Positions 61,401-64,000 of a stretch of 64,000 nucleotides of DNA are shown one piece after another. Position numbers and translations under genes: made by a program. The first letter of the stretch is position 1; every line of letters starts with the position of its first letter. The DNA comes from Tretioscincus oriximinensis (lineage: Eukaryota > Chordata > Lepidosauria > Squamata > Gymnophthalmidae), in contig JAJVDF010000234.1 of the NCBI GenBank assembly GCA_022410635.1, positions 721,191 to 785,190 on the forward strand, given 5' to 3'. Below the pieces are notes generated by a model that saw nothing but the letters and a program-made list of their open reading frames with translations, was not told where the DNA came from and searched no databases.

Positions 61401-62848
61401 TGCCTGGTATTTGAGAATAGCTGATGAGAGAGAGAATTTGGAATTGAATCACAACGTGATCCAGTTTTCATTAATTTTGGAATAAATGTTCCTGCAGAAT
61501 GTTTAAATAAGTGATGCTCTATTTCCCTGAATATATGGGATATGAAAAATAAAGGTTGCTCTTAGTTTATAACACTAAAATTTTAAAAACAAAGAGGAAA
61601 ATCTGCCATAAGATTTTTTTCTTCATAGGTCTGGTTACAGGTCACACTGGAATCTTTCCCAAAGTGGCGTTTTGTTTTAGTATGAGGGCAGGAGAAAGAA
61701 AAAGCATAGGTGGGACAATATGACACTTTGAACTTCTTTTCCACCACACTTACTGCCCTTTTATTGACATGCAGGTTCATCTAAACCTATGTGCTGAAGG
61801 CCATAGTTGCATTTACCTGCAGCAACAATAAAAAAAANCCCCACAGACCGACATACAGGCTTCAGAAAGCCAATAGGGGCCACAGCTACATTTGAATCCA
61901 GCTTCAGTCTACTTCCAGAGCGAGACAACCCATCAGGAATGTGGCAAAGCTGTTTTCTTTTGGCAATTAATTCAGAAAACCCACTTTGGGTTTACATAAC
62001 ATGGAAAGAGAGCCGCTTTTACTTCCATTCCGAAGGCAGATTAACACTGGATTGGAATTTGGGCGCGACCCCCAGGGGGCCCCCCGATCTCCCTCCTCTA
62101 TCTGCCATCTAACGGATCCGACGACCACTTAAGGAAGTCTTAGGGACTGTGGCCCCATCCAGACGGAGCCTTATTCGGGTCACAACTGGGGACAGAGCTT
62201 GGTCATCCACGTGCCAGTATAGACTATGGAAGGGGCCTGCCGTAGCCTACACTAGCCTGTGGATGGCAGCCTCCTATTCCGAGGGGGCAGCCCAGGAGAA
62301 GGCTCCGGGTGGACGTGGCTCCTTCTGCAAAGCTGCTTCAAAGCCACCCGCAAAGCCAGCCGGGGACCATGAGGCACATTAATCCCTTCCCGAGCGCCAA
62401 CGAGGTCTTCCCCCTCCGTCGTCGGGCGCGCTGCCCAGGAGGAGGGGCCGGAGCAGCGCACGAACCGCGGGGCGCCCCGACGGCGCAGGCAAGAGGTGGA
62501 GGAGCCACGAGGGTCCCGGAGGAGGCTGCTGGCGGCTCCACCGCGCAACACACACACACACACACACACACCCGTCACACAGCGCGACGCCCCTCCCTCC
62601 CTCGGCCGGGGGTGCCGCCCCCTCCCCCCTCGCCCCCCCGCCGCCGCCGCCGGCTGACCTGTGATCTGTATGCAGAGCTCCCTCTGAGGGCCGGCGGGGG
62701 CCTCCTCCTCCTCCCCCCCGGCCCCCTCGGGCAGGGCGGGCAGCGTGGAGGAGCTGCGCGTCTTCTTGGTGGCCGGCGGCGCGGTGGCCGGCAGGGTGGC
62801 AGGGGCCGAGTGCCGCCGCCCCCCCCCCGCCGCGGTCTTGCGCTTCAT
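16429..62848 (-). CDS. CDC14B: CDC14B dual-specificity phosphatase, complete; 13 coding exons, long isoform from exon 1a
   Basis: CDC14 phosphatases remove phosphate from Ser/Thr-Pro sites made by CDKs and act in late mitosis, the DNA-damage response and cilia. Joined exons: 62848-62659, 48724-48631, 44382-44307, 41228-41136, 30861-30785, 30658-30592, 29952-29890, 29516-29429, 29068-28838, 26649-26511, 25889-25736, 25238-25141, 16465-16429. The sum is 1407 nt, 468 residues, with all phases consistent. The N-terminus is basic (MKRK, KKTRSSS). The first DSP-like domain spans about residues 64-225; the catalytic domain follows. The general acid lies in [10 protein letters not shown] (Asp298) and the P-loop is HCKAGLGRTG (Cys325, Arg331). 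The C-terminal region has [14 protein letters not shown] and ends in RNVLR. CDC14B rather than CDC14A: MKRK start, short tail with a VLR end, and HABP4 next door. One odd residue, Leu366 in GLQQ, replaces a conserved Pro. Confidence 0.95.
17709..17723. other. Assembly gap (15 N)
   Basis: Only multi-base N run in the window, directly after a poly-T tract, so probably a homopolymer-related sequencing or assembly break. Confidence 0.95.
19856..20060 (-). repeat. CR1-like LINE 3' end
   Basis: Starts with ATAAGAACATAAGAACAGCC (terminal repeat), then ACTGGATCAGGCCACAGCCC and CAGATGCACCTGGGCA, ending near GAAGGCNACATCCAGACA. 5'-truncated. Confidence 0.85.
21650..21772 (-). other. CDC14B: Candidate cassette exon in the CDC14B last intron
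   Basis: A 123-nt segment bounded by a pyrimidine-rich acceptor ending TTTTGTAG and a donor GTAAAG. Two of its three frames are open throughout. The frame dictated by exon 12 meets TGA after two codons, so inclusion after exon 12 would give ...PLTK and stop. I recall that mammalian CDC14B has an optional coding exon of similar size at this place, but I do not see its sequence here. Could equally be a chance pair of splice-like sites. Confidence 0.25.
22206..23012. mobile_element. hAT-type element (outer), split by a second hAT
   Basis: Left end CCCTGGTTCCCAAC, right end GCTGGGAACCANTG (inverted). Flanking 8-bp repeats ATATAGAG (22198-22205) and ATGTAGAG (23013-23020) differ at one base. About 240 bp belong to this element; the middle 565 bp plus an 8-bp duplication are a later insertion. 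Non-coding. Confidence 0.75.
22350..22914. mobile_element. hAT-type element (inner, younger)
   Basis: Terminal inverted repeats TAGGGTTGCCATA and TATGGCAACCCTA, flanked by an exact 8-bp duplication CTCTTTGG (22342-22349 and 22915-22922). GC-rich interior made of several hairpins, for example GTTTGTGACAGGAG with its complement around 22655-22695, and ACGGACGCTTGT with its complement at 22790-22855. No transposase frame. Confidence 0.85.
25141..25238 (-). CDS. CDC14B: CDC14B exon 12 ([14 protein letters not shown])
   Basis: Acceptor TTATTTACAG, donor GTAAGT. It encodes [22 protein letters not shown] and ANSVPL, ending two bases into Thr. If the donor is not used, the next in-frame codon is TAA, so intron retention would end the protein at ...PLT. 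Confidence 0.93.
25239..25735 (-). other. CDC14B: CDC14B intron between exons 11 and 12
   Basis: AT-rich, about 0.5 kb; I see nothing in it besides splice signals. Confidence 0.7.
25736..25889 (-). CDS. CDC14B: CDC14B exon 11
   Basis: Acceptor CTTAATAG, donor GTAATC. It encodes [19 protein letters not shown], then [12 protein letters not shown] and a hydrophilic end at KDAEP. 154 nt, ending at a codon boundary. Confidence 0.94.
25890..26510 (-). other. CDC14B: CDC14B intron between exons 10 and 11
   Basis: 0.6 kb; holds the perfect palindrome at 26296-26342 and otherwise AT-rich sequence. Confidence 0.7.
26296..26342. repeat. Perfect palindrome: 20-bp arms, 7-bp loop
   Basis: CCAGCAAAGGAGCTAGCAGC, loop ACTTTGA, then the exact complement. 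The arm also occurs in diverged form at both ends of the foldback at 27676-27819, and both are followed by GACTTTCT(G/A)CTAGACTAAC. This looks like a collapsed copy of that element. Confidence 0.8.
26511..26649 (-). CDS. CDC14B: CDC14B exon 10 (rest of the P-loop)
   Basis: Acceptor TTTATACAG, donor GTAAGT. It encodes [19 protein letters not shown], then [20 protein letters not shown] and FLLE. The phosphate-binding Arg331 is present. The usual GPQQ motif reads GLQQ (codon TTG). 139 nt. Confidence 0.96.
26834..27290. mobile_element. Truncated second copy of the inner hAT family
   Basis: Shares with 22.45-22.9 kb the GCTGCATCGGGGAATGTAAA segment, GGGGTCCTGGAAGGA, the GTTTGTGACAGGAGG hairpin and CGGTTTTGGGCTGCCATAC. 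The left terminus is missing and the right one is partial. The 161-codon open frame over it is a by-product of GC content. Confidence 0.75.
27530..27595 (+). repeat. L2-type 3' tail fragment
   Basis: ACCTCAGGATATAGGGTGAG then AAATAAATTT: a diverged form of the tail GACCTTTGGGTATAGGGTGG seen at 61.3 kb. Confidence 0.4.
27676..27855. mobile_element. Foldback MITE-like element
   Basis: Inverted arms of about 65 bp with several mismatches: AGCAAGGGAGCTAGTAGC...TTTTGAGACTAACTAGAG at left and the complement ...TAGTCTCAAAGTGCTACT at right, with AAGCTTATGCCACCCA complementary to TGGGTAGCATAAGCTT nearest the loop. The right flank carries TAGACTAACATGGCTATTTC. Confidence 0.65.
28838..29068 (-). CDS. 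CDC14B: CDC14B exon 9 (general acid; first half of the P-loop)
   Basis: Acceptor CCTCTTAG, donor GTACAG. The 231-nt exon encodes [27 protein letters not shown], the general-acid loop [10 protein letters not shown] (Asp298) and AIAVHCK, ending one base into the next Ala codon. The catalytic Cys325 is here, three residues before the exon end. Confidence 0.97.
29113..29318 (-). mobile_element. tRNA-derived SINE, 5'-truncated
   Basis: Antisense copy: TTTATTTGTACTTATATCCC, CCTATACCCAAAGGTCTCAG, GGCGGCCAACC, then CCACAACAGACACCCTGTGG and CTGGCTTTCATGGAGGA. The head with the pol III boxes is lost beyond 29318. Lies in the intron between exons 8 and 9. Confidence 0.8.
29429..29516 (-). CDS. CDC14B: CDC14B exon 8
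   Basis: Acceptor TTTCATCAG, donor GTATGT. It encodes [20 protein letters not shown], then PHSRSKVEN and one base of Gly. 88 nt. Confidence 0.96.
29517..29889 (-). other. CDC14B: CDC14B intron between exons 7 and 8
   Basis: 0.37 kb of AT-rich intron; nothing else seen. Confidence 0.7.
29890..29952 (-). CDS. CDC14B: CDC14B exon 7
   Basis: Acceptor TATTTTAG, donor GTAAAT. It encodes [20 protein letters not shown] plus E, the linker to the catalytic domain. 63 nt, phase 0. Confidence 0.95.
29953..30591 (-). other. CDC14B: CDC14B intron between exons 6 and 7
   Basis: 0.64 kb of unremarkable intron; no repeat recognised. Confidence 0.65.
30592..30658 (-). CDS. CDC14B: CDC14B exon 6
   Basis: Acceptor TTGTTACAG, donor GTTAGT. 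Completes Arg, then [20 protein letters not shown] up to NK. 67 nt. Confidence 0.94.
30785..30861 (-). CDS. CDC14B: CDC14B exon 5
   Basis: Acceptor TGGAATAG, donor GTATGT. It encodes [20 protein letters not shown] then SYISF and two bases of Arg. More diverged than its neighbours, but length and phase fit. Confidence 0.93.
31235..31456 (+). repeat. CR1 LINE 3' end
   Basis: Sense copy: AACCAGTGGAACAGGTTGCC, CTGTCTGGGATGGTTTAATG, CTGGAGGTCCCTTCCAAC, and the octamer tail ATTCTACGATTCTATGA. Confidence 0.9.
32349..32768. mobile_element. TA-flanked DNA transposon MITE, longer form
   Basis: Left end CTGTTCAAAACAATTAAGGG, right end the near-complement (...CCCTTAATTGTTTTGAGCAA), both bounded by TA. 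Inverted repeats of about 40 bp include AACACT and GTGTAAC. The interior of about 330 bp is non-coding. Same ends as 46223-46305. TA flanks suggest a Tc1/mariner-type origin. Confidence 0.75.
33892..34062. repeat. Direct repeat pair with embedded inverted repeat
   Basis: A segment of about 54 bp beginning with TGATCACTTACCATGAAG (33892-33945) recurs diverged at 33989-34042 (TGGTCACTTACCACGAAG). GGGATATTACCCAAGCC (33956-33972) is the exact complement of GGCTTGGGTAATATCCC (34046-34062). Confidence 0.75.
37380..37672 (+). repeat. CR1-like LINE 3' end with terminal repeats
   Basis: Sense copy: TTGGATAGTTTCAAGACAGG, the body GATGGAGCAACAGGCAGGAC, CTGTGGCCTGATCCAGTATG, ending in tandem TTATGTTC units. 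It includes the last codons of ORF2. Confidence 0.85.
38427..38725 (-). mobile_element. tRNA-derived SINE of a second family
   Basis: On the minus strand the head reads GGCACAAATAGCTCAGTCGC (A box TAGCTCAGT) with a degraded B box, then the body with AGCTCTAGCCAACCCAGCTA, and an AAGCGTCGTATAAGAACCC tail. Head and body differ from the SINE at 5.8 kb. Copy two is at 42.2 kb. Confidence 0.75.
39468..39530 (-). repeat. L2-type 3' tail fragment
   Basis: TTTATACCCTGCCCTTCACC then CAAAGGTCCCTAGACAGGTC, antisense counterpart of the L2 3' terminus at 46.7 kb. Confidence 0.5.
40591..40626. repeat. (TG)n microsatellite
   Basis: Imperfect TG run interrupted by TATG and TACG; followed by a short G run. 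Confidence 0.9.
41136..41228 (-). CDS. CDC14B: CDC14B exon 4
   Basis: Acceptor CAATTCAG, donor GTAAGT. It encodes [20 protein letters not shown] then [10 protein letters not shown], in phase 0 at both ends. 93 nt. Confidence 0.95.
41345..41880. repeat. Unclassified GC-richer composite repeat
   Basis: Compositionally distinct block in an AT-rich intron. Two internal segments resemble each other: ACACATGGTGGAGCAGAGGG...GGCATACAAAACTGT and AGACATGGCAGAGCGGAGTC...AGCATACAAAGCTGT. Its right end (GACGGTCAAACCCAAGCCCA) is complementary to a stretch at about 9337-9362, so it is a dispersed family. No protein similarity recognised. Confidence 0.5.
42225..42531 (-). mobile_element. tRNA-derived SINE of the second family, better copy
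   Basis: The minus-strand head GGCACGGATAGCTCAGTTGC and ATCGAGTTTCGAAGCCCC supply the A-box and B-box-like parts. The body matches 38427-38725 along its length. Ends in (GAA)n at the 42225 side. Confidence 0.8.
44307..44382 (-). CDS. CDC14B: CDC14B exon 3
   Basis: Acceptor TTCTCAAG, donor GTAAAA. Completes Asn and encodes [20 protein letters not shown] up to KKLK, a CDC14 hallmark block. 76 nt. Confidence 0.96.
46223..46305. mobile_element. TA-flanked palindromic MITE, short form
   Basis: 83 bp from CTGCTCAAAGCAATTAAGGG to CCCTTAATTGTTTTGAGCAG, bounded by TA on both sides. Almost the whole element is one hairpin. Same termini as 32349-32768. Confidence 0.85.
46683..47726 (-). mobile_element. 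L2-clade LINE, 5'-truncated, RT 3' region intact
   Basis: A continuous 290-codon minus-strand frame (47725-46853) starts just before the RT catalytic motif [13 protein letters not shown] and runs through [11 protein letters not shown], the [12 protein letters not shown] motif, [13 protein letters not shown] and [13 protein letters not shown] to a stop after RAFDS: the C-terminal RT and thumb of L2-like elements. The 3' UTR (GCCGCCCTGCGACC, GGGCGGGATAAAAG) ends in (AAAT)n. There are no stops or frameshifts, so the copy is fairly young. It is truncated upstream and cannot encode a full ORF2. It has no host function I can see. Confidence 0.88.
48631..48724 (-). CDS. CDC14B: CDC14B exon 2
   Basis: Acceptor CAATTTCAG, donor GTAAGT. 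It encodes [13 protein letters not shown], then [13 protein letters not shown] and the first two bases of Asn. Common target of both first exons. Confidence 0.94.
49228..49295 (+). repeat. L2-type 3' tail with (AAAT)n
   Basis: ACCGCCCTGAGACCTACGGG then TATAGGGCGGTATAAAAATG and an A/T-rich tail. Only the shared LINE/SINE tail is present. Confidence 0.75.
49306..49527 (+). mobile_element. tRNA-derived SINE (Sauria-type), near full length
   Basis: A box region TTGGTGTAGTGGTTAG, B box GGTTCGATTCC, body CTCTCAGCCTCACCTACTTC and GGGTGTCTGTTGTGGAGAAA, with a shortened tail AGGGTGGGATATAAGTATAA. Confidence 0.85.
50362..50530 (+). repeat. CR1-like LINE 3' end, diverged
   Basis: AAATACCTTTTGCAGGACG, CAGACTGCCCAGGTGCTTTT and ATCTTATGATCTTATGTT correspond to the 3' terminus seen at 37.5-37.67 kb. 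Abuts the next, oppositely oriented copy. Confidence 0.7.
50533..51356 (-). mobile_element. CR1-like LINE: RT C-terminal region and 3' UTR
   Basis: Antisense copy of about 0.8 kb. The minus-strand frame 51332-50739 (with four N-caused X) has the CR1-type thumb: [59 protein letters not shown] and [11 protein letters not shown]. The 3' UTR follows to terminal TTATGTTC repeats. Best copy of this family in the window. 5'-truncated. Confidence 0.88.
51571..51910. repeat. Poly-C tracts
   Basis: Two long C runs, about 51573-51588 and 51893-51904, in otherwise AT-rich sequence. Their lengths may be unreliable. Confidence 0.7.
52327..52482. mobile_element. MITE-like foldback downstream of CDC14B exon 1b
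   Basis: Starts CATCCACACGGAGCC. The centre is a strong foldback (GTAGACTATGGCAGGCC / GGCCTGCCGTAGTCTAC). Matches the reverse complement of 62156-62315 along most of its length, including GGGACAGAGCTTGG and CCTATTCCGAGG. The far terminus is degraded. Confidence 0.7.
52533..52578 (-). CDS. CDC14B: CDC14B candidate alternative exon 1b
   Basis: ATG at 52578-52576 with a strong Kozak context (CCCACCATGG). It encodes [15 protein letters not shown] plus the first base of a split codon, then a consensus donor GTGAGC. The phase equals that of exon 1a, so splicing to the exon at 48724 gives ...[14 protein letters not shown], which closely resembles the CDC14A start region (EFMKDRLYFATL from memory). 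It lies at the edge of a CpG island. The product would be 420 residues without the basic N-terminus. Not proven by transcripts here. Confidence 0.72.
52540..53560 (-). promoter_or_regulatory. CDC14B: CpG island over exon 1b (candidate internal promoter)
   Basis: About 1 kb of very GC- and CpG-rich sequence inside an AT-rich intron, with its lower edge exactly over exon 1b. Long open frames on both strands here reflect scarcity of AT-rich stop codons. This pattern is typical of a vertebrate promoter; direction is inferred from the exon. Confidence 0.65.
58019..58085 (-). repeat. CR1-like LINE 3' terminus
   Basis: ACATAAGAACATAAGAAGAG, then CATACTGGATCAGGCCACAG and CCAGCATTCTGTGTCC. Only about 67 bp. 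Confidence 0.85.
58595..58665 (-). repeat. L2-type 3' tail fragment
   Basis: TATATTTATATTCCACCC then AGAGGCCTCAGGGCAGATCA matches the antisense L2/SINE tail. Confidence 0.5.
58701..58964. mobile_element. DNA transposon MITE (CCCCGAAAATAAGAC family)
   Basis: Left TTTCCCCGAAAATAAGACA and right GTCTTATTTTGGGGAAAAC are imperfect inverted repeats of about 20 bp around 220 bp with further AAAATAAGA motifs. Non-coding. I do not assign the superfamily. Confidence 0.6.
59855..60055 (+). repeat. Old tRNA-derived SINE
   Basis: Degraded A box region near GTGACCCAGTGTTAGACTCC, B box GGTTCGATTCTG, AGTTCTCTCAGCTCCACTTA and a tail GAGAAAAATGGGGTATAAAA. The 3' part resembles 9.6 kb rather than the L2-like tail. 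Confidence 0.65.
60196..60402 (-). repeat. CR1-like LINE 3' end
   Basis: AAGAACATAAGAAGAGCC, ACTGGATCAGGCCACAGCCC, CACCAGATGCACCT and CATCCCGGAGGCAACATCC, ending near ATCCTAGGA. 5'-truncated. Confidence 0.88.
61205..61378 (+). repeat. L2 LINE 3' end
   Basis: A stretch resembling the C-terminal L2 codons (AAGACACACCTGTTTTACC), then the 3' UTR, GTTGGCCGCCCTGAGACC, TTTGGGTATAGGGTGGGG and (AAAT)n. Confidence 0.75.
62156..62315. mobile_element. MITE-like foldback downstream of CDC14B exon 1a
   Basis: Termini CATCCAGACGGAGCC and GGCTCCGGGTGGACG form imperfect inverted repeats. The centre contains TAGACTATGGAAGGGGCC and its near-complement. Related in inverse orientation to 52327-52482. Confidence 0.7.
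62546..62572. repeat. (CA)n microsatellite
   Basis: About 13 CA units within the GC-rich start of the first intron. Confidence 0.9.
62659..62848 (-). CDS. CDC14B: CDC14B exon 1a (long, basic N-terminus)
   Basis: ATG at 62848-62846 in a near-ideal Kozak context (GCCGCCATGA). The 63 codons begin [14 protein letters not shown], pass [10 protein letters not shown] and a Glu-rich run, and end CIQIT plus the first base of Asp, with donor GTCAGC. The MKRK start and KK-R-SST pattern agree with what I recall of mammalian CDC14B, whose N-terminus directs nuclear/nucleolar location. Confidence 0.9.
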
Positions 62849-63576
62849 GGCGGCGGCGGCTGAGGAGGCGGCGGCGGTGGTTGCTGGGCGCCGGGGCTCA
62901 TCCCCGCCGCTCCTTTCCCCCCGCTGGGGGCTCAGGCAGCCCAGGGGAAACACGGGGAGGGAGGGCAGGGCGCGCTCGACGCTTCCCCAAGCGCCGCCCC
63001 GGCCGAGTCCCCGGGCCGCGCCCCCGCTCCGCCCGCCGGCGCCCCATTGGCTCGGGAGGCGCGTGACGTCACAGCCGCCCGCCCGCCTCGGGATGTCATA
63101 ATGGCACACGGCGCTCGGGCGCGGAGGCCGCGCGGTGATTGGGTGGCGGCGCGGGCCAATCAGACGCTCCGCAGGTAGAAACTCTTATTTTCATAACCTC
63201 AGAGTCTATGTGAGAACTTTCCCTACGAAGTTCCAAAAGTAGCTTAACTATTTGCCTGGTGGATATGTAAGCAAAGCGGGAGACTTTCACTGATGAGCAA
63301 ATAAATATTCAACTCTTTTTGTTACACATTCCAGCAAGCAACTGAATAAATACCTTTCCTTTGGATTTATGGGTCTGCCTTAAACGGAATGATCACGGAA
63401 GGATAAGAATTTAAATAGGCAAAGTGAAAGAACATTTGCTAAAATACTGAATATATCTGCGTCAGTGATTTCGCTTTTAAAACTCGAAGCATAAGTGACT
63501 CAAAAATTAGGTAATGGAGAAAAGAGCAAATTCCAAAGCTTTCTATTGCTGGTTGCATTGTGATTACTGATTTTTT

Positions 63577-63640
63577 CTAATTTATTTATTTATTTATTTA
63601 TTTATTTATACTTATACCCCGCCCTATACCCGAAGTCCCT
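63577..63640 (-). repeat. (TTTA)n and L2/SINE 3' tail
   Basis: TTTA tandem followed by CTTATACCCCGCCCTATACC and CGAAGTCCCT: the shared antisense tail. Confidence 0.8.
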
Positions 63641-63751
63641 GTTATAAATTATTGCATTTATAAGACAGCATTGTAATTTCCGTGGAAGTAGAATGTTGCA
63701 TGAGAAAAACATTAGCCATTTATGGTTCTTTTTTGAACAGTTCAATATATA

Positions 63752-63777
63752 AGTGTTCCCTTAACTGTTTTGAGCAA
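63752..63777. repeat. Remnant end of the TA-flanked MITE
   Basis: AAGTGTTCCCTTAACTGTTT followed by TGAGCA matches the right terminus of 46223-46305 with one change; the other end is not found nearby. Confidence 0.6.
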
Positions 63778-63929
63778 ACTATGCTTGCTTTGATTTCTTT
63801 TTCGATATGTCTGCCATCTGCTGGACAGGAAGATGCTCTAATGGCTATGCATTTTCAAAATTAATAGTCTAAATTGCTTAAAAATATAACAATGGAAGTA
63901 CTGTGTGGAAAATGTTTATTGAATTTCTA

Positions 63930-64000
63930 TAACAACACCCCATTATATTTTTATACCCTGCTTTTCTCACTCATAAGAACATAAGAGGAGCCTTCTTGAA
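63930..64000 (-). repeat. SINE tail next to a CR1-like terminus, cut by the window end
   Basis: TTTTTATACCCTGCTTTTCT resembles the tail of the second SINE family (38.4 and 42.2 kb), followed by CATAAGAACATAAGAGGAGC, the start of an antisense CR1-like copy. Confidence 0.6.

Larger units (their letters stand above)
52579..62658 (-). other. CDC14B: CDC14B first intron (exon 1a to exon 1b/2)
   Basis: After the CpG island it is AT-rich. Elements: CR1-like tails (58.02-58.09 and 60.20-60.40 kb), an L2-type tail (58.6 kb), a TIR element (58.70-58.96 kb), an old SINE (59.86-60.05 kb), an L2 3' end (61.2-61.38 kb) and the MITE at 62.16-62.32 kb. 53.6-58.0 kb shows no exon or repeat I can name, apart from a possible CR1 remnant near 55.92-55.97 kb. 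Confidence 0.6.
62400..63175 (-). promoter_or_regulatory. CDC14B: CDC14B main promoter / CpG island with CRE and CCAAT boxes
   Basis: GC- and CpG-rich island over exon 1a. Upstream of the ATG lie a full palindromic CRE, TGACGTCA (63064-63071), an ATTGG at 63046-63050, an ATTGG at 63138-63142 and a CCAAT at 63156-63160. CRE and CCAAT boxes spaced like this are common in cell-cycle gene promoters bound by CREB/ATF and NF-Y. No TATA box recognised. The start site is probably between 62.85 and 63.05 kb. Confidence 0.7.
63176..64000. other. Upstream flank of CDC14B
   Basis: AT-rich sequence with an antisense L2 tail preceded by (TTTA)n (63577-63640), one diverged end of the TA-flanked MITE (63752-63777), and a LINE/SINE junction at the window edge (63930-64000). 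No exon of a next gene seen. Confidence 0.65.

Noticed and set aside
16429..62848. CDC14A instead of CDC14B
   Set aside because: Exon 1b looks like CDC14A, but the MKRK start of exon 1a, the short C-terminus ending VLR and the HABP4 synteny indicate CDC14B.
62849..63109. In-frame upstream extension of CDC14B exon 1a to an ATG at 63109
   Set aside because: The frame is open only because of GC content; it crosses the CRE and one CCAAT box and starts upstream of the probable transcription start. The MKRK start at 62848 has a near-perfect Kozak context and agrees with known CDC14B.

Overview
This window is vertebrate nuclear DNA: AT-rich introns, GT-AG splice sites, two CpG-rich promoter islands and dense retroposons. 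CR1/L2-type LINEs, tRNA-derived SINEs resembling the Sauria SINEs of lizards and snakes, and small hAT and TA-flanked MITEs point to a squamate reptile, probably a lizard; I cannot name the species. About 25 isolated N and one run of 15 N (17709-17723) mark uncertain bases.

There are two protein genes, arranged tail to tail. The left one, on the plus strand, is the 3' half of HABP4 (Ki-1/57): five exons between 64 and 12367, stop codon at 12365, poly(A) signals near 12577 and 12749. The right one, on the minus strand, is a complete CDC14B, a dual-specificity protein phosphatase. Its 13 coding exons run from the first ATG at 62848 down to a stop at 16429, with a 3' UTR reaching perhaps 13.5 kb. 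I placed every junction by hand and all reading phases agree: 1407 nt of CDS, 468 residues for the long form. The same HABP4-CDC14B neighbourhood lies on human 9q22.

The most informative non-routine observation is a second, phase-compatible first exon of CDC14B at 52533-52578 inside its own CpG island. It would give a 420-residue enzyme that starts like CDC14A and lacks the basic N-terminus of the long form. Other points of interest are a leucine where CDC14 enzymes have the proline of GPQQ, a 123-nt splice-site-bounded candidate cassette exon in the last intron, and an overlapping upstream ATG at the alternative start.

The rest is intronic and repeat DNA: an L2 copy with a 290-codon intact RT 3' region (46.7-47.7 kb), CR1-like 3' ends, two SINE families (one ending in the same 3' tail as the resident L2), an hAT MITE with perfect 52-bp inverted repeats and an 8-bp target duplication (5.6 kb), an hAT nested in another hAT with both target duplications readable (22.2-23.0 kb), TA-flanked palindromic MITEs (32.3, 46.2, 63.7 kb), and a MITE found close to each of the two CDC14B first exons. 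I see no bacterial-type systems, CRISPR arrays, rRNA or functional tRNA genes.
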